64,000 nucleotides of DNA from Planctomycetota bacterium (lineage in GTDB: Bacteria > Planctomycetota > B15-G4): contig JACKHP010000019.1 of the NCBI GenBank assembly GCA_020638905.1, positions 1 through 64,000 on the forward strand, given 5' to 3'. Both the position numbers and the translations under genes were made by a program. This document shows positions 1 through 9,460 of the stretch, piece after piece. The notes below the pieces were generated by a model. It did no database searches. It saw only the letters and a program-made list of their open reading frames with translations, and was not told the origin of the DNA. Position 1 is the stretch's first letter. Every line of letters begins with the position of its first letter.

Positions 1-60
1 GGGCGGGGGGGGGGGGGGGGCCGGGGGGGCCCCCCCCCGGCGGGGGCCCCCCGCCTCCGG
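1..60. repeat. G/C homopolymer tract at window edge
   Basis: The first 60 bases are almost pure runs of G and C with no coding sense. The change to ordinary sequence at about base 61 is abrupt. It looks like a contig-end or polymerase artefact rather than biology. Confidence 0.6.
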
Positions 61-136
61 TCATTCGCGGGTTTCGCGCGCGCGGGCGCAGCCGCTACCA
101 TCACCCCGTCCGCGAGACTCCAGGGAGGTCATCACG

Positions 137-616
137 ATGCAAGCGAAGCCCGGCATCCTCGACGCGTTGCAGGAGGTCCTCACCAAGGAACTCACCGGCA
201 TCAACCAGTACTTCCTGCACTCGCGCATGTGCGGCAACCAGGGCTACCAGCGCATGGCGAAGAAGCAGTACGACGAGTCGATGGAGGAGATGCGCCACGC
301 CGTCAAGCTCATGGACCGCATGCTCATGCTCGAGGGCAAGCCGAACATGACGCGCTACGAGAAGATCCACTCGGGCGGCACGCCGATGGACATGCTCAGC
401 CACGACCTCGACCTCGAGAAGCGCGCGGTGGCCACGCTGCAGGACGCGATCAAGGTCACCTTCGACGCGCACGACCACGTCACGCGCGAGATCTTCGAGC
501 ACATCCTGGCCGACGAGGAAGAGCACATCGACTGGCTCGAGGCCGAGCTGGCCAAGATCGAGGCCATGGGCGCCGAGAATTGGCTCGCGACCCAGCAGTA
601 CGGGCACGACGACTGA
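137..616 (+). CDS. bfr: bacterioferritin
   Basis: Cytoplasmic iron-storage protein that oxidises Fe(II) at a di-iron ferroxidase centre and stores it as ferric mineral inside a 24-subunit shell. The 159-residue length is exactly that of the family. Ferroxidase ligands are in the expected places: Glu18, Tyr25, Glu51, His54, and the late pair in the DEEEHIDW segment near residues 126-130. The haem-ligand methionine at position 52 is also present, so haem binding is likely. An AGGGAGG ribosome site ends 8 bases before the ATG, and a TACCAT box at 96-101 could be the -10 promoter element. The next gene starts 17 bases after the stop, so the two may be co-transcribed. Identification is very secure. 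Confidence 0.97.
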   Translation: MQAKPGILDALQEVLTKELTGINQYFLHSRMCGNQGYQRMAKKQYDESMEEMRHAVKLMDRMLMLEGKPNMTRYEKIHSGGTPMDMLSHDLDLEKRAVATLQDAIKVTFDAHDHVTREIFEHILADEEEHIDWLEAELAKIEAMGAENWLATQQYGHDD

Positions 617-633
617 GCGACGCGGAGAGCTTC

Positions 634-1251
634 GTGCGCCTCGTGCGCCACGGCGAGGTGGCCGCCGAGCACAGGGGACGCTTCTACGGCTGCGCCGACG
701 TGCCGCTCAGCGAGGCGGGACAGGCGGCCAGCGTCGCCCTCGCCGCGCGCCTCGCCGAACAGCCGTGGGACGTGATCGCGTCGAGTCCGCTGCGGCGCGC
801 GCTGGCGGTGGCCGAACCCGTGGCGGCGGCCCTCGGGCGTCCGCTGCGCGTCGTCGCCGACCTGCGCGAGCTCGACCGAGGCCGCTGGACGCACCTGCAC
901 AAGGACGACCTCGAACGCGACCACCCGGGCGCGATCGCGCGCTACCTGGCCGATCCCGAGGGCGGCGCGGCCCCGGGCGGGGAGACCGAATCGCAGCTCT
1001 GCGCCCGGGTCTTCGCCGCCGTCGACGCGCTCGTCGCAGAGACCGACGGCGGTCGTCTGCTGCTGGTGGCCCACGGCCACGTGATCCGCGTCCTGATGCG
1101 CCGCGTCACCGGCTGGGACGCCCCGGCGTCGCTGCTGCGCTTCGTCCCCTACCACGCCCAGGTCGACCTCGTGCTGCGCCGCGACGGGAGCGGCCGGCTG
1201 CTGGGCGACCCCGACGTCGAGCTGCCCGAGGCGCTGCACCTGCCGTCGTGA
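634..1251 (+). CDS. histidine phosphatase family protein
   Basis: Phosphoglycerate-mutase-like phosphatase of 205 residues. The catalytic LVRHGE motif sits at the very N-terminus, followed by SSPLRRAL (substrate loop) near residue 50 and the second histidine in VAHGHVIR near residue 150. I chose the GTG at 634 because the family begins right at this motif and a GGAG site lies 6 bases upstream (624-627). The open frame extends further upstream only because it runs antisense-like through bfr in another frame. Substrate cannot be read from sequence: cobalamin alpha-ribazole phosphatase, phosphoserine phosphatase and broad-specificity members look alike, and there are no cobalamin genes nearby. 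Confidence 0.88.
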   Translation: MRLVRHGEVAAEHRGRFYGCADVPLSEAGQAASVALAARLAEQPWDVIASSPLRRALAVAEPVAAALGRPLRVVADLRELDRGRWTHLHKDDLERDHPGAIARYLADPEGGAAPGGETESQLCARVFAAVDALVAETDGGRLLLVAHGHVIRVLMRRVTGWDAPASLLRFVPYHAQVDLVLRRDGSGRLLGDPDVELPEALHLPS

Positions 1252-1297
1252 GCGCGCGACCGCGTCTGCCCGCACGGGACGCGCGCGAGCGCCTGCC

Positions 1298-1326
1298 GTG
1301 ACGTCCTCGGCCCGGACCTTTAGACT
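1298..1326 (+). promoter_or_regulatory. predicted promoter for the dGTPase-RNase III frame
   Basis: GTGACG at 1298-1303, a 17-base spacer, and TAGACT at 1321-1326. The same -35/-10 pair recurs upstream of the sigma factor at 62140. It lies 22 bases before the ATG at 1349, which argues against the upstream GTG at 1298 as the start codon. Confidence 0.5.
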
Positions 1327-1348
1327 GTCGGGTCTCTCCCGGCCGACG

Positions 1349-3307
1349 ATGGACGCCCCGCCACCCACAGATCGCAGCACCCCTTGCACCCGCGAGGAGG
1401 TCGAGCAGCGCGAGCGCGAGCAGCTCGCGCCGGCGGCGGTCTTCAGCCATGCGTCGCACGCGCGTCCGGTCGACGAGCCCGACGACCCGTTCCGCACGTG
1501 CTTCGTGCGCGACCGCGACCGCGTGCTGCACTGCGGCGCCTTCCGCCGGCTCAAGGACAAGACCCAGGTCTTCGTCATCGACGAGGGCGACTTCTACCGC
1601 ACGCGCCTCACGCACACGCTCGAGGTGGCGCAGCTCGCGCGCTTCCTGGCGCGGGCGCTGCGGCTCAACGAGTCGCTGGCCGAGGTGCTGGCGCTCGTGC
1701 ACGACATCGGGCATCCGCCGTTCGGACACGAGGGCGAGCGCATGCTGAACACGCTCGCCGGCGTCCCGTTCGACCACAACGCCCAGGCGCTGCGCATCGT
1801 CGACGTGCTCGAGAACCCGTACGCCGACCGCGAGGGACTCAACCTCACGCACGTCGTGCGACGCATGATCCTCAAGCACGGCGGCGACGCGGGACGCGGC
1901 GCGGCGCCCACCGTCGGCCACGTGCTCGAGGCCCAGGTGACCGACCTCGCCGACAGCACCGCGTACCAGCACCACGACATCGAGGACGCGCTGCGCGCCG
2001 GCATCCTCGACCGCGAGGCGCTGCGCGACCTGGCGATCTGGCGCGAGTCGGCCGACGAGCTCGGCGAGCGCGCCGCCGGCCGCCACGGGACGAAGGCCGT
2101 CCTGAACCACATGCTCAAGCGCTCGCTGCACGACGTGATCGCGAGCTCGACCGGGCGCCTCGCGGCCGCGCGTCCCGCCGACTCCGACGCGGTCGAGCGC
2201 GAACCGCGCGCGCTGGTGCGCTTCTCCGACGCGCGCGGCGCGCTGCACCGCGAACTCGCGGCGTACCTGTTCGAGCACTACTACCGGCACCCGCGCGTGC
2301 TGCGCTCGGCCGACGTGGCGCGGCGCGCGATCTCGGCCATGGTGCAGCACTACGGCGAGCGTCCCGACGAGCTGCCCGAGCCGTACCGGCGGCGCATCGA
2401 CGCACGCGGTCCGGCGCGCAGCGTGTGCGACTACGTGGCCGGCATGACCGACCGATTCGCCATCGAGGAGGGACGCCGACTGCTCTCGCGCCGCTCGGTC
2501 GTCCCGGCGCCGCAGCCCCAGGGCGACATGGCCGAGCGCGTGGCCATGCTCGAGGACACCATCGGCTACGTCTTCCGCGACAAGTCGCTGGCGGCCATGG
2601 CGCTCACCCACGCGTCGGCGCGCAGCGACGCGTGCACGCCCAACGAGCGGCTCGAGTTCCTGGGCGACGCCGTGCTCGGCCTCGTGGTCGGACAGCAGCT
2701 CTACCAGGCCTTCCCCGACCAGCCCGAGGGCGAGCTGTCGCGCATGAAGTCGGTCTCGGTCAGCCGCCACGCGTTGTTCAGCGTGGCCGAGGGCTGGGGA
2801 CTGGCCGAGATGCTCATGCTCGGACCCGGCTTCCGCGGTCCCGACGACGTGCCGCCGTCGCTGGTGGCCGACGCGGTCGAGGCCGTGCTCGGCGCGGTCT
2901 ACCTCGACGGACAGCTCGAGCCGGCGGCGCAGATCATCCAGAGCGAGTTCACGGCGCTCATCCAGGCCGCCAGCGAAGGACGTCGCACGCGCAACGTGAA
3001 GTCGGAGCTGCAGGCCTACACCCAGGGACGCCTGAGCGTCACGCCGCACTACCAGGTGCTGGGAGAGGCGGGCCCCGACCACGCCAAGCGCTTCACGGTC
3101 GCGGCGGTCGTCGACGGCCTCCACCTCGGCGTGGCCACCGGACGCAGCAAGCGCCAGGCCGAGCAGCGCGCGGCGCGCATCGCGCTGCGCCGGCTGCAAG
3201 AGTCCGCCGCGAACGGCGGCGGCGTGCCCGACGCCCTCGACCGCGACGGACTCCCCGTCGCGCGCGAGGCCGGCCCCCCGGAGGACGGCGGTGCCGACGA
3301 GTCCTGA
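1349..3307 (+). CDS. dGTPase-ribonuclease III fusion protein
   Basis: One uninterrupted 652-residue frame encodes two enzymes. Residues about 15-390 are a deoxyguanosinetriphosphate triphosphohydrolase of the HD superfamily. It carries the TRLTHTLEVAQ histidine near 88, the VHDIGHPPFGHEGE metal motif near 117, and later histidine/aspartate segments. Residues about 394-640 are a full RNase III with the NERLEFLGDAVLGLVV signature near 430 and a C-terminal double-stranded-RNA-binding domain at about 560-635. There is no stop codon between them. An in-frame ATG at 2528 (MAERVAML) could allow separate production of RNase III, but its ribosome site is weak. The start at 1349 fits the promoter just upstream. 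The 3' end overlaps mfd by 17 bases. I know these only as separate proteins, so the join is unusual. Confidence 0.85.
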   Translation: MDAPPPTDRSTPCTREEVEQREREQLAPAAVFSHASHARPVDEPDDPFRTCFVRDRDRVLHCGAFRRLKDKTQVFVIDEGDFYRTRLTHTLEVAQLARFLARALRLNESLAEVLALVHDIGHPPFGHEGERMLNTLAGVPFDHNAQALRIVDVLENPYADREGLNLTHVVRRMILKHGGDAGRGAAPTVGHVLEAQVTDLADSTAYQHHDIEDALRAGILDREALRDLAIWRESADELGERAAGRHGTKAVLNHMLKRSLHDVIASSTGRLAAARPADSDAVEREPRALVRFSDARGALHRELAAYLFEHYYRHPRVLRSADVARRAISAMVQHYGERPDELPEPYRRRIDARGPARSVCDYVAGMTDRFAIEEGRRLLSRRSVVPAPQPQGDMAERVAMLEDTIGYVFRDKSLAAMALTHASARSDACTPNERLEFLGDAVLGLVVGQQLYQAFPDQPEGELSRMKSVSVSRHALFSVAEGWGLAEMLMLGPGFRGPDDVPPSLVADAVEAVLGAVYLDGQLEPAAQIIQSEFTALIQAASEGRRTRNVKSELQAYTQGRLSVTPHYQVLGEAGPDHAKRFTVAAVVDGLHLGVATGRSKRQAEQRAARIALRRLQESAANGGGVPDALDRDGLPVAREAGPPEDGGADES

Positions 3308-6300
3308 GGCGCTCGCGCCGATCGTCTCCGCGCTCGCCTCGCTGCCTCCCGTCGCGCGCCTGCTCGCCGGCGCGCGGCGCGCCGACGTGGCCGGACTGTG
3401 GGGCAGCGCACCCGCCGTCGTGGTCGGCGCCGCCTGCGAGGGACGCGGCCGCATCGTCGCCCTCGCCCCGTCGCCCGAGACGGCCGAGAGCCTGGTGCTC
3501 GACCTGTCCACGTTCTTCCCCGAGCTGGCCGTCTCGCTGCTGCCGGTGAGCGAGGAGGACGCGGTCGTCGGACCCGAGCTCAAGGCCAACCGCAGCGAAC
3601 GGCTGTTCGCGCTCGCGACGCTCGACGAGACGACCGACGGCGTGCTCGTGATCCCCGCGGCGGTGCTGCTCGAGGCCCTGCCCGCGCCGGACGGCGAGCG
3701 CGTGGTCGTCGCGCGCGGCGGGAAGCTCGACCGCGAACGCCTGCTCGCGCAGCTCGCCGAGGCGGGCTTCGAACGCGTGCCGCTCGTGGCGGCGCCGGGC
3801 GAGGTCTCGCTGCGCGGCGACATCCTCGACGTGTACCCGTGGGCCGCCGAGCACCCCGTCCGCATCGAGCTGTTCGACGACGAGGTCGAGGACCTGCGCC
3901 GCTTCTCCGTCGACAGCCAGCGCTCGGTCGAGACGCTCGACGTCGTGACGCTCTCGCTGGGATCGGGCGACGCGCGCAGCACGACGCTGCTCGACGTGCT
4001 CGGGCTCGACACGACCGTGCTGCTCGTCGACCCGCCCAAGATCAAGGACCGGCTGGCCGAGGCGTCCTTCGAGCGCGGCGTCGAACCGCGCCGCGTGACG
4101 TGGATGCTCGAGCGGCTGCACGACCGTCCCGGGGGCGACCTGTTCGCGCTCGACGTGGGGCTGCCCGAGACCGACGTCTCGCTGCAGTCGGTGGGCGGCG
4201 ACCCGCGCAGCGAAGAAGAGGTGCTGCGCGCGTGGCAGGAGTCCGGGCGCCGGGTCGCGCTGCTCTCCGACACCGAGGCCGACAACGAACGCCTCGCGCA
4301 GCGCCTGGCCGAAGGCGGCTTCCCGCTCGACGGCACCCTCGTCTTCTGCGCCGGACGCGTCACCGCCGGCTTCGCGTTCCCCGCCGGCGGTCCGGTGCTC
4401 GTGCAGCACCACGAGCTGCTGGGACGGCGCGCGGTGCGGCGCCGGCGTCCGAAGCGCGTGGTCGCGACGCGCGCGCTCGACTCGCTCGCCGAGCTGAACC
4501 CCGGCGACTACGTCGTCCACCTGCTGCACGGCGTCGCGCGCTACCACGGCATGGAGCGCCTCGCGCGCGAGCAGGGCGAGGAGGACTTCCTCGTGCTCGA
4601 GTTCGCCGAGGACAGCAAGCTCTACGTCCCGGCCAGCCGCATCGACCTCGTCGAGCGCTTCATCGGCGGCGACGTGCGCGGCCCCAAGCTCGACAAGCTG
4701 GGCGGCAAGACCTGGCGCCGCAAGAAAGAGAAGGTCTCCCAGGCGGTTCAAGACCTGGCCGCCGAGCTGCTCGAGATCCAGGCGCGGCGCGCCGGCGAGG
4801 GCCACGCCTTCCCGCCGGAGGACAAGATCGAGGTGCGCTTCGCGCTCTCGTTCCCGTACGAGGACACGCCCGACCAGCACACGTCCTGGCACCAGGTGCG
4901 CGGCGACATGGAGAAGTCGCGTCCGATGGACCGGCTGGTCGTGGGCGACGTGGGATTCGGCAAGACCGAGGTGGCCGTGCGCGCCGCGTTCAAGGCGGTC
5001 ATGGGCGGCAAGCAGGTCGCGGTGCTCGTGCCCACGACGATCCTGGCCGAGCAGCACCACGAGACGTTCGCGCGGCGCATGAGCGAAGAACCGGTGCGCG
5101 TCGAGTCGCTCTCGCGCCTCTCGGGCGACGCGGCCACGACCGACATCCTGGCCGACCTGCGCGCGGGCAAGGTCGACGTGGTGATCGGGACGCACCGGCT
5201 GCTGGGCAGCAAGGTGAAGTTCAAGGACCTCGGCCTCGTGGTCGTCGACGAGGAGCAGCGCTTCGGCGTCGTCCACAAGGAGCGGCTCAAGCAGCTCAAG
5301 TCGAGCGTCGACGTGCTCACGCTCTCGGCCACGCCGATCCCGCGCACGCTGCACATGGCGCTCTCGGGACTGCGCGACATCTCGACCATCAGAACGCCGC
5401 CGCCGGGACGGCGTCCGGTCGTCACACGCGTGACCTACGAGAGCGACGAACTGCTGCAGAACGCGCTGCGCCACGAGCTGCACCGCGACGGACAGGTCTT
5501 CCTGCTGCACAACCGCGTCGAGACCATCGGGCGCGTGCTCGACCGCGTGCACACGCTCGTCCCCCACGCGCGCGCGGCGTACGCCCACGGACAGATGCCC
5601 ACGCGCGAGATGCAGGGCGTCGTCGACGCCTTCGCGCGCGGCGAGCTCGACGTGCTCGTGTGCACGACGATCGTCGAGTCGGGCATCGACATCCCGCGCG
5701 CGAACACGATCATCGTGCTCGACGCCCAGCGCTTCGGCCTGGCCGACCTGCACCAGCTCCGCGGCCGCGTCGGACGCGAGGACACCCAGGCCTACGCGTT
5801 CTTCCTCGTCCCCCCCGGCAAGCTCGGCGAGCAGGCCGAGCGCCGCCTCAAGGCGATCGAGGAGTTCAGCAGTCTCGACGCCGGCCTGCCCATCGCGCTG
5901 CGCGACCTCGAGCTGCGCGGCGCCGGCAACCTGCTCGGGGCCGAGCAGTCGGGACACATCATGGCCGTCGGCTACGACATGTACTGCCGCCTGCTCCAGA
6001 AGGCGGTGGCGGCGGCCCAGGGCAAGCCCGTCGCCGACGAGCCCGGCGAGGTCGAGGTCGACCTCGGACTCGTGGCGTTCCTGCCCGCCGACTACGTGCC
6101 CGACGAGGCCCTGCGCATGGCGCTGCTGCGCCGCCTGGCCCACGCCGGACGCCGCAAGCTGGCAGCCCTCGTCGACGAGATGGTCGACCGTTTCGGCGAG
6201 CTGCCCGAGCCGGCCAAGGAGCTCGTCGACCTCTTCGAGCTGCGCCGTCTCGTGCGCCTCGCCGGCGTGGCCTCGCTGGCCGCCGACGGACTGGGCGGCA

Positions 6301-6488
6301 TGACGATCGCGATCGCCGACGAGCAGGCCTTCACCGACCGCCACCCGTTCCGTCCCGAGGAGATCTACCTCATCACGCCGCGCCAGATCCGCGTGCCCTG
6401 GCCGCGAGGCATCGAGACGCCGAGGCAGCGACTGCGGTATCTTCTCGAACGGTTCCAGTCCCGTGCGCGCGCCGCGACGGCGCGCTGA
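3291..6488 (+). CDS. mfd: transcription-repair coupling factor Mfd
   Basis: ATP-driven translocase that removes RNA polymerase stalled at lesions and recruits UvrA. The 1065-residue protein is slightly shorter than the approximately 1150 of E. coli. Visible in order are a UvrB-like N-terminal region, an RNA-polymerase-interacting (CarD-like) domain with NPGDYVVHLLHGVARY near 403, the Walker A GDVGFGKTE near 551, DEEQ near 653, helicase motifs through SGIDIPRANT and QLRGRVGR, and the TRCF C-terminal domain. The GTG start has an excellent GGAGG site 6 bases upstream and overlaps the preceding RNase III frame by 17 bases, which suggests translational coupling. Confidence 0.97.
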   Translation: MPTSPEALAPIVSALASLPPVARLLAGARRADVAGLWGSAPAVVVGAACEGRGRIVALAPSPETAESLVLDLSTFFPELAVSLLPVSEEDAVVGPELKANRSERLFALATLDETTDGVLVIPAAVLLEALPAPDGERVVVARGGKLDRERLLAQLAEAGFERVPLVAAPGEVSLRGDILDVYPWAAEHPVRIELFDDEVEDLRRFSVDSQRSVETLDVVTLSLGSGDARSTTLLDVLGLDTTVLLVDPPKIKDRLAEASFERGVEPRRVTWMLERLHDRPGGDLFALDVGLPETDVSLQSVGGDPRSEEEVLRAWQESGRRVALLSDTEADNERLAQRLAEGGFPLDGTLVFCAGRVTAGFAFPAGGPVLVQHHELLGRRAVRRRRPKRVVATRALDSLAELNPGDYVVHLLHGVARYHGMERLAREQGEEDFLVLEFAEDSKLYVPASRIDLVERFIGGDVRGPKLDKLGGKTWRRKKEKVSQAVQDLAAELLEIQARRAGEGHAFPPEDKIEVRFALSFPYEDTPDQHTSWHQVRGDMEKSRPMDRLVVGDVGFGKTEVAVRAAFKAVMGGKQVAVLVPTTILAEQHHETFARRMSEEPVRVESLSRLSGDAATTDILADLRAGKVDVVIGTHRLLGSKVKFKDLGLVVVDEEQRFGVVHKERLKQLKSSVDVLTLSATPIPRTLHMALSGLRDISTIRTPPPGRRPVVTRVTYESDELLQNALRHELHRDGQVFLLHNRVETIGRVLDRVHTLVPHARAAYAHGQMPTREMQGVVDAFARGELDVLVCTTIVESGIDIPRANTIIVLDAQRFGLADLHQLRGRVGREDTQAYAFFLVPPGKLGEQAERRLKAIEEFSSLDAGLPIALRDLELRGAGNLLGAEQSGHIMAVGYDMYCRLLQKAVAAAQGKPVADEPGEVEVDLGLVAFLPADYVPDEALRMALLRRLAHAGRRKLAALVDEMVDRFGELPEPAKELVDLFELRRLVRLAGVASLAADGLGGMTIAIADEQAFTDRHPFRPEEIYLITPRQIRVPWPRGIETPRQRLRYLLERFQSRARAATAR

Positions 6489-6513
6489 CGCGGCGACCGC
6501 ACGGAGACGCGCG

Positions 6514-7698
6514 ATGACGAGTCGTTTCGGCGGGACGATCCGCGTGACGGGCGCAGCCTGCCTTGGCGCGACCACGCTGCTCGCCCTGCTGGCCGTGTGC
6601 GCGACCTGCCGCGCACAGGACGTCGTCGACCCGGCGCTCCCTCCCGACGCGCCGCAGTCCGCCGCCGCCCCGCAGCCCGCGCAGGACGCCGCCCCTCCGC
6701 CGCACGACTCCGACCCCGCCGCCGCGCAGCACGCGCCGCCTTTCGTCGGCCCGCCGCTGGCGCCCGACGCTGAGGCCTCCGCCAAGGCCGAGCCGCAGCA
6801 CTCGGTGGCGGCCATGCTCAACGGCCAGGCCATCACCTCCGGCGACATCGCCTTCTACGCCCGGGAGATCACGGGCCAGCCCGGTCCCTACGACGACGCG
6901 CTCGTCAAGCGCATCCGGCGCACGCTGGCCGAGCACCTGCTGCTGGCGGGTGAGGCCGAGCGCCTGGGCCTGAAGCTCACCGAGTACCAGGTCCAGCAGT
7001 TCTACAAGGATCTCTTCGGCAGCGAGCCGACCTACGACGACCACGCCGACATCGCCGTCGACCGCCAGAAGACCCTGGTCAAGAAGCTCATCGAGCAGAA
7101 GATCTACGAGTTCCACCGCCTCGGCGACTGGGACGTCTTCCGGCACATCATCCCGCCCGACCCGATCCTGAAGCGGCAGGTGGCGGTCACCCCGGTGATG
7201 GTGAAGAGCTTCTTCGAGGACCACCGCGACGAGTACGACCGGCCCGAGACCGTGGTCTACACCGTCTGGCCGAGCGCCCCCGAGAACGCGGCCTCCGTGC
7301 GCAACGCGCTGCTGGCGGGACAGACACCGCCCCAGGTGCGGCCGATCCGCGAGGAGGTCGCCGACGCGAACCTCGAGCGGGTGTACTCCGAGGCCCTGCC
7401 GGCGCTCGAGTTCCTCCAGGCGGCGCAGCCGGGCGACGTGAGCGAGAGCTGGACCAGCCAGACACAGCGCGGGCCGCTGGCCGTGTGCTTCCGCTTCGAG
7501 GAGCGGCGGAAGCCGTCCCAGGGCGACTTCTCGGCCGAACAGGAGGGCATCAAGCAGCTCCTCGAGAGCCGTCTGCGCGAGGACGCCCACCGCCGCATGG
7601 TCGACGAGCTGCTGCGCGATTCGCGCGCCGTCTGGCTCCCCAAGGACCTCTTCGACGACGACGAGGCCACGCCCGCCGAGCCCGGCCGGCCGGGCTGA
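6514..7698 (+). CDS. SurA/parvulin-like periplasmic protein
   Basis: 394-residue exported protein. Residues 1-33 form a signal peptide (LLALLAVCATCRAQ). A Pro/Ala-rich low-complexity stretch runs to about residue 95, followed by an alpha-helical region that starts AAMLNGQAITSGDIAFYA. That opening resembles the N-terminal chaperone domain of SurA/PrsA peptidyl-prolyl isomerases. The C-terminal half (LESRLREDAHRRMVDELL) fits the returning helix of that fold, but I see no clear parvulin active-site motif, so it may be a chaperone without isomerase activity. The ATG at 6514 has a GGAG site 7 bases upstream and lies 25 bases after mfd. Confidence 0.65.
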   Translation: MTSRFGGTIRVTGAACLGATTLLALLAVCATCRAQDVVDPALPPDAPQSAAAPQPAQDAAPPPHDSDPAAAQHAPPFVGPPLAPDAEASAKAEPQHSVAAMLNGQAITSGDIAFYAREITGQPGPYDDALVKRIRRTLAEHLLLAGEAERLGLKLTEYQVQQFYKDLFGSEPTYDDHADIAVDRQKTLVKKLIEQKIYEFHRLGDWDVFRHIIPPDPILKRQVAVTPVMVKSFFEDHRDEYDRPETVVYTVWPSAPENAASVRNALLAGQTPPQVRPIREEVADANLERVYSEALPALEFLQAAQPGDVSESWTSQTQRGPLAVCFRFEERRKPSQGDFSAEQEGIKQLLESRLREDAHRRMVDELLRDSRAVWLPKDLFDDDEATPAEPGRPG

Positions 7699-7714
7699 GC
7701 GCGGGTCCCGCGCG

Positions 7715-7742
7715 GGCCGCCACGGAACCCGGTCCGGCGGCC
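7715..7742 (+). terminator. hairpin after the SurA-like gene
   Basis: GGCCGCC (7715-7721) pairs perfectly with GGCGGCC (7736-7742) around a 14-base loop, 17 bases past the stop codon. No T-run follows. Probable terminator or mRNA-end hairpin. Confidence 0.35.
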
Positions 7743-7754
7743 GGGCGAGCCCTG

Positions 7755-7782
7755 TTGCCGCGGGGCCGGATGCCGCTAGAAT
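7755..7782 (+). promoter_or_regulatory. predicted promoter of first toroid protein
   Basis: TTGCCG at 7755-7760, a 16-base spacer and TAGAAT at 7777-7782, about 85 bases before the TTG start at 7867. One of the best sigma-70-like matches in the window. Confidence 0.6.
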
Positions 7783-7866
7783 CGGCGCGAACGGCTCCCG
7801 GCCTCGGCGCGTCCGCACGCGCGTCGACTGGCCCTCCCGGGGGTCCCGCCAGCAGGAGGTGGCCCC

Positions 7867-9435
7867 TTGGCCCAAGACTTCCCCGAGCTCGTCTTCCAGA
7901 AGCACCACGGCCCCGGGCTCGAGCCGGCGCGCACGTTCGAGGACGCGCTGCGCGACCTGGTCAAGAACTCGCCGTACCTGGGCATCTCGCTGCTGCTGCA
8001 CGGCATCGTGTTCGCCGTGCTGTTCCTGTCGAAGACGCCGCCGGTCACCGAAGACCCGAACAAGAAGATCATCGCCACGCCCGAGCAGATCGAGGAGGTG
8101 CTGCCTCCCGAGCCCGAGCCCCCGCCGCCCGAGGTCGAGGACATCGACGAGATCGTCGACGACCCGGTCATCACCGAGGACGTGACGAACGAGGTCACCG
8201 AGGTCGTCGACAGCCCGAACATCGACGCGGCCTTCGACAGCACGAACAGCAACGACGTGATCGGCGTGGGCGGCGGCGCGGGCGGCAACTTCTCGGGCAA
8301 GGTCGGCAAGCGCGGCCAGGCCGGCACGAAGGCCGGCCACGCCGAGCTGCAGGCCGTCGACGACGCGCTGCGCTGGCTCAAGTTCCATCAAGACCCCGAG
8401 GGCTACTGGTCGGCCTCGTCGTTCGACGAGCAGTGCGGTCAGCTCGGCCAGGACACCATCTGCGACGGCCGCGGCAGCCCGCTGTTCGACACGGGCGTGA
8501 CCGGGCTCTCGCTGCTGGCGTTCCTCGGCGCCGGCAACACCGACAAGGCGGGCCGCTACAAGGACACGGTCAACGCCGGCCTCAAGTACCTGGTCAAGAA
8601 CCAGTCGCGTGACGGCAACTTCGCCGATCCCAACCACAACGAGCACACCTACGACCACATCATCGCGACGCTCGCGGTGACCGAGGCCTACGCCATCACG
8701 AAGCGCCAGGTCTACAAGCGCTCGGTCGAGAACGCGCTCGACTACATGTACTCGCTGCGCAACCCGGGCGCCGCCTGGCGCTACGCCGACAAGTCGAGCG
8801 ACGAGATGATCACCCACCCGAACGACACCTCGGTGACGGGCTGGGCGATCCTGGTGCTCACGCTGGCGCGCGACTACGGCATCAAGATCGACCAGAACGC
8901 CCTCGAAGACGCGATGGTGTTCATCGAGAAGGACGTCACCGATCCGACCACGGGCCGTACGGGCTACTTCGAGCGCGGCGGCGGACCGTCGCGTCCGCCG
9001 GGCGCCGACGAGATCTGGCGCGGCGACCTGACCGAGTCGATGACCGCGGTGGCCGTGCTGTGCCGCATCTTCGTCGACCCGAACCTCGAGCGCGCGGGCA
9101 ACAAGGACATGATCAAGAAGGGCGTCGACCTGATGCTCGCGACGCCCATCAAGTGGAGCGAGGACGAGCCCGGCTACGTCGACTTCTACTACTGGTACTA
9201 CGCCACCTACGCGATGTACCAGTGGGGCAGCGAGAACAAGGCCGACTGGAACAAGTGGAACGAAGGCATCCACTTCGTGATCGACCACCAGAACAAGGAA
9301 GGCGAGAAGAAGGGCAGCTGGGATCCGCAGGTCGATCCCTGGAGCCGCTACGGCGGACGCGTCTACTCGACCGCCATCCTGGCCCTGCTGCTCGAGGTCT
9401 ACTACCGCTACGACACGGTCATCGGCGCGCACTGA
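7867..9435 (+). CDS. TonB-like N-terminus fused to squalene-cyclase-type toroid
   Basis: 522-residue membrane-anchored protein. A short cytoplasmic N-terminus (about 38 residues) precedes a single transmembrane helix (YLGISLLLHGIVFAVLF) and a proline/acid-rich linker (LPPEPEPPPPEVEDIDE) to about residue 120. A large domain with prenyltransferase/squalene-oxidase repeats follows, with DDALRWLKFHQDPEGYW, DTSVTGWAILVL and RVYSTAILALLLEVYYRY as toroid repeats. The helix holds a serine four residues before a histidine, the same spacing as the functional Ser/His pair of TonB, and the linker is also TonB-like. Start is TTG, supported by AGGAGGT 6 bases upstream. Cyclase DxDD or DCTAE catalytic motifs are not evident, so binding or structural function is more likely than terpene cyclisation. 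A close paralog lies at 10453. Confidence 0.8.
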   Translation: MAQDFPELVFQKHHGPGLEPARTFEDALRDLVKNSPYLGISLLLHGIVFAVLFLSKTPPVTEDPNKKIIATPEQIEEVLPPEPEPPPPEVEDIDEIVDDPVITEDVTNEVTEVVDSPNIDAAFDSTNSNDVIGVGGGAGGNFSGKVGKRGQAGTKAGHAELQAVDDALRWLKFHQDPEGYWSASSFDEQCGQLGQDTICDGRGSPLFDTGVTGLSLLAFLGAGNTDKAGRYKDTVNAGLKYLVKNQSRDGNFADPNHNEHTYDHIIATLAVTEAYAITKRQVYKRSVENALDYMYSLRNPGAAWRYADKSSDEMITHPNDTSVTGWAILVLTLARDYGIKIDQNALEDAMVFIEKDVTDPTTGRTGYFERGGGPSRPPGADEIWRGDLTESMTAVAVLCRIFVDPNLERAGNKDMIKKGVDLMLATPIKWSEDEPGYVDFYYWYYATYAMYQWGSENKADWNKWNEGIHFVIDHQNKEGEKKGSWDPQVDPWSRYGGRVYSTAILALLLEVYYRYDTVIGAH

Positions 9436-9460
9436 CGCGCCGCGCGACCTGACGCGGGCC

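Noticed and set aside
1..60. G/C homopolymer tract as a regulatory or telomere-like element
   Set aside because: It lies at the very edge of the window, has no repeat unit, and looks like a contig-end artefact.
3093..6848. 1251-codon open frame on the minus strand opposite mfd
   Set aside because: Long antisense frames are expected in very high G+C DNA. The translation is Arg/Ala/Gly/His-rich with no family motif, while the plus strand encodes a clear Mfd.
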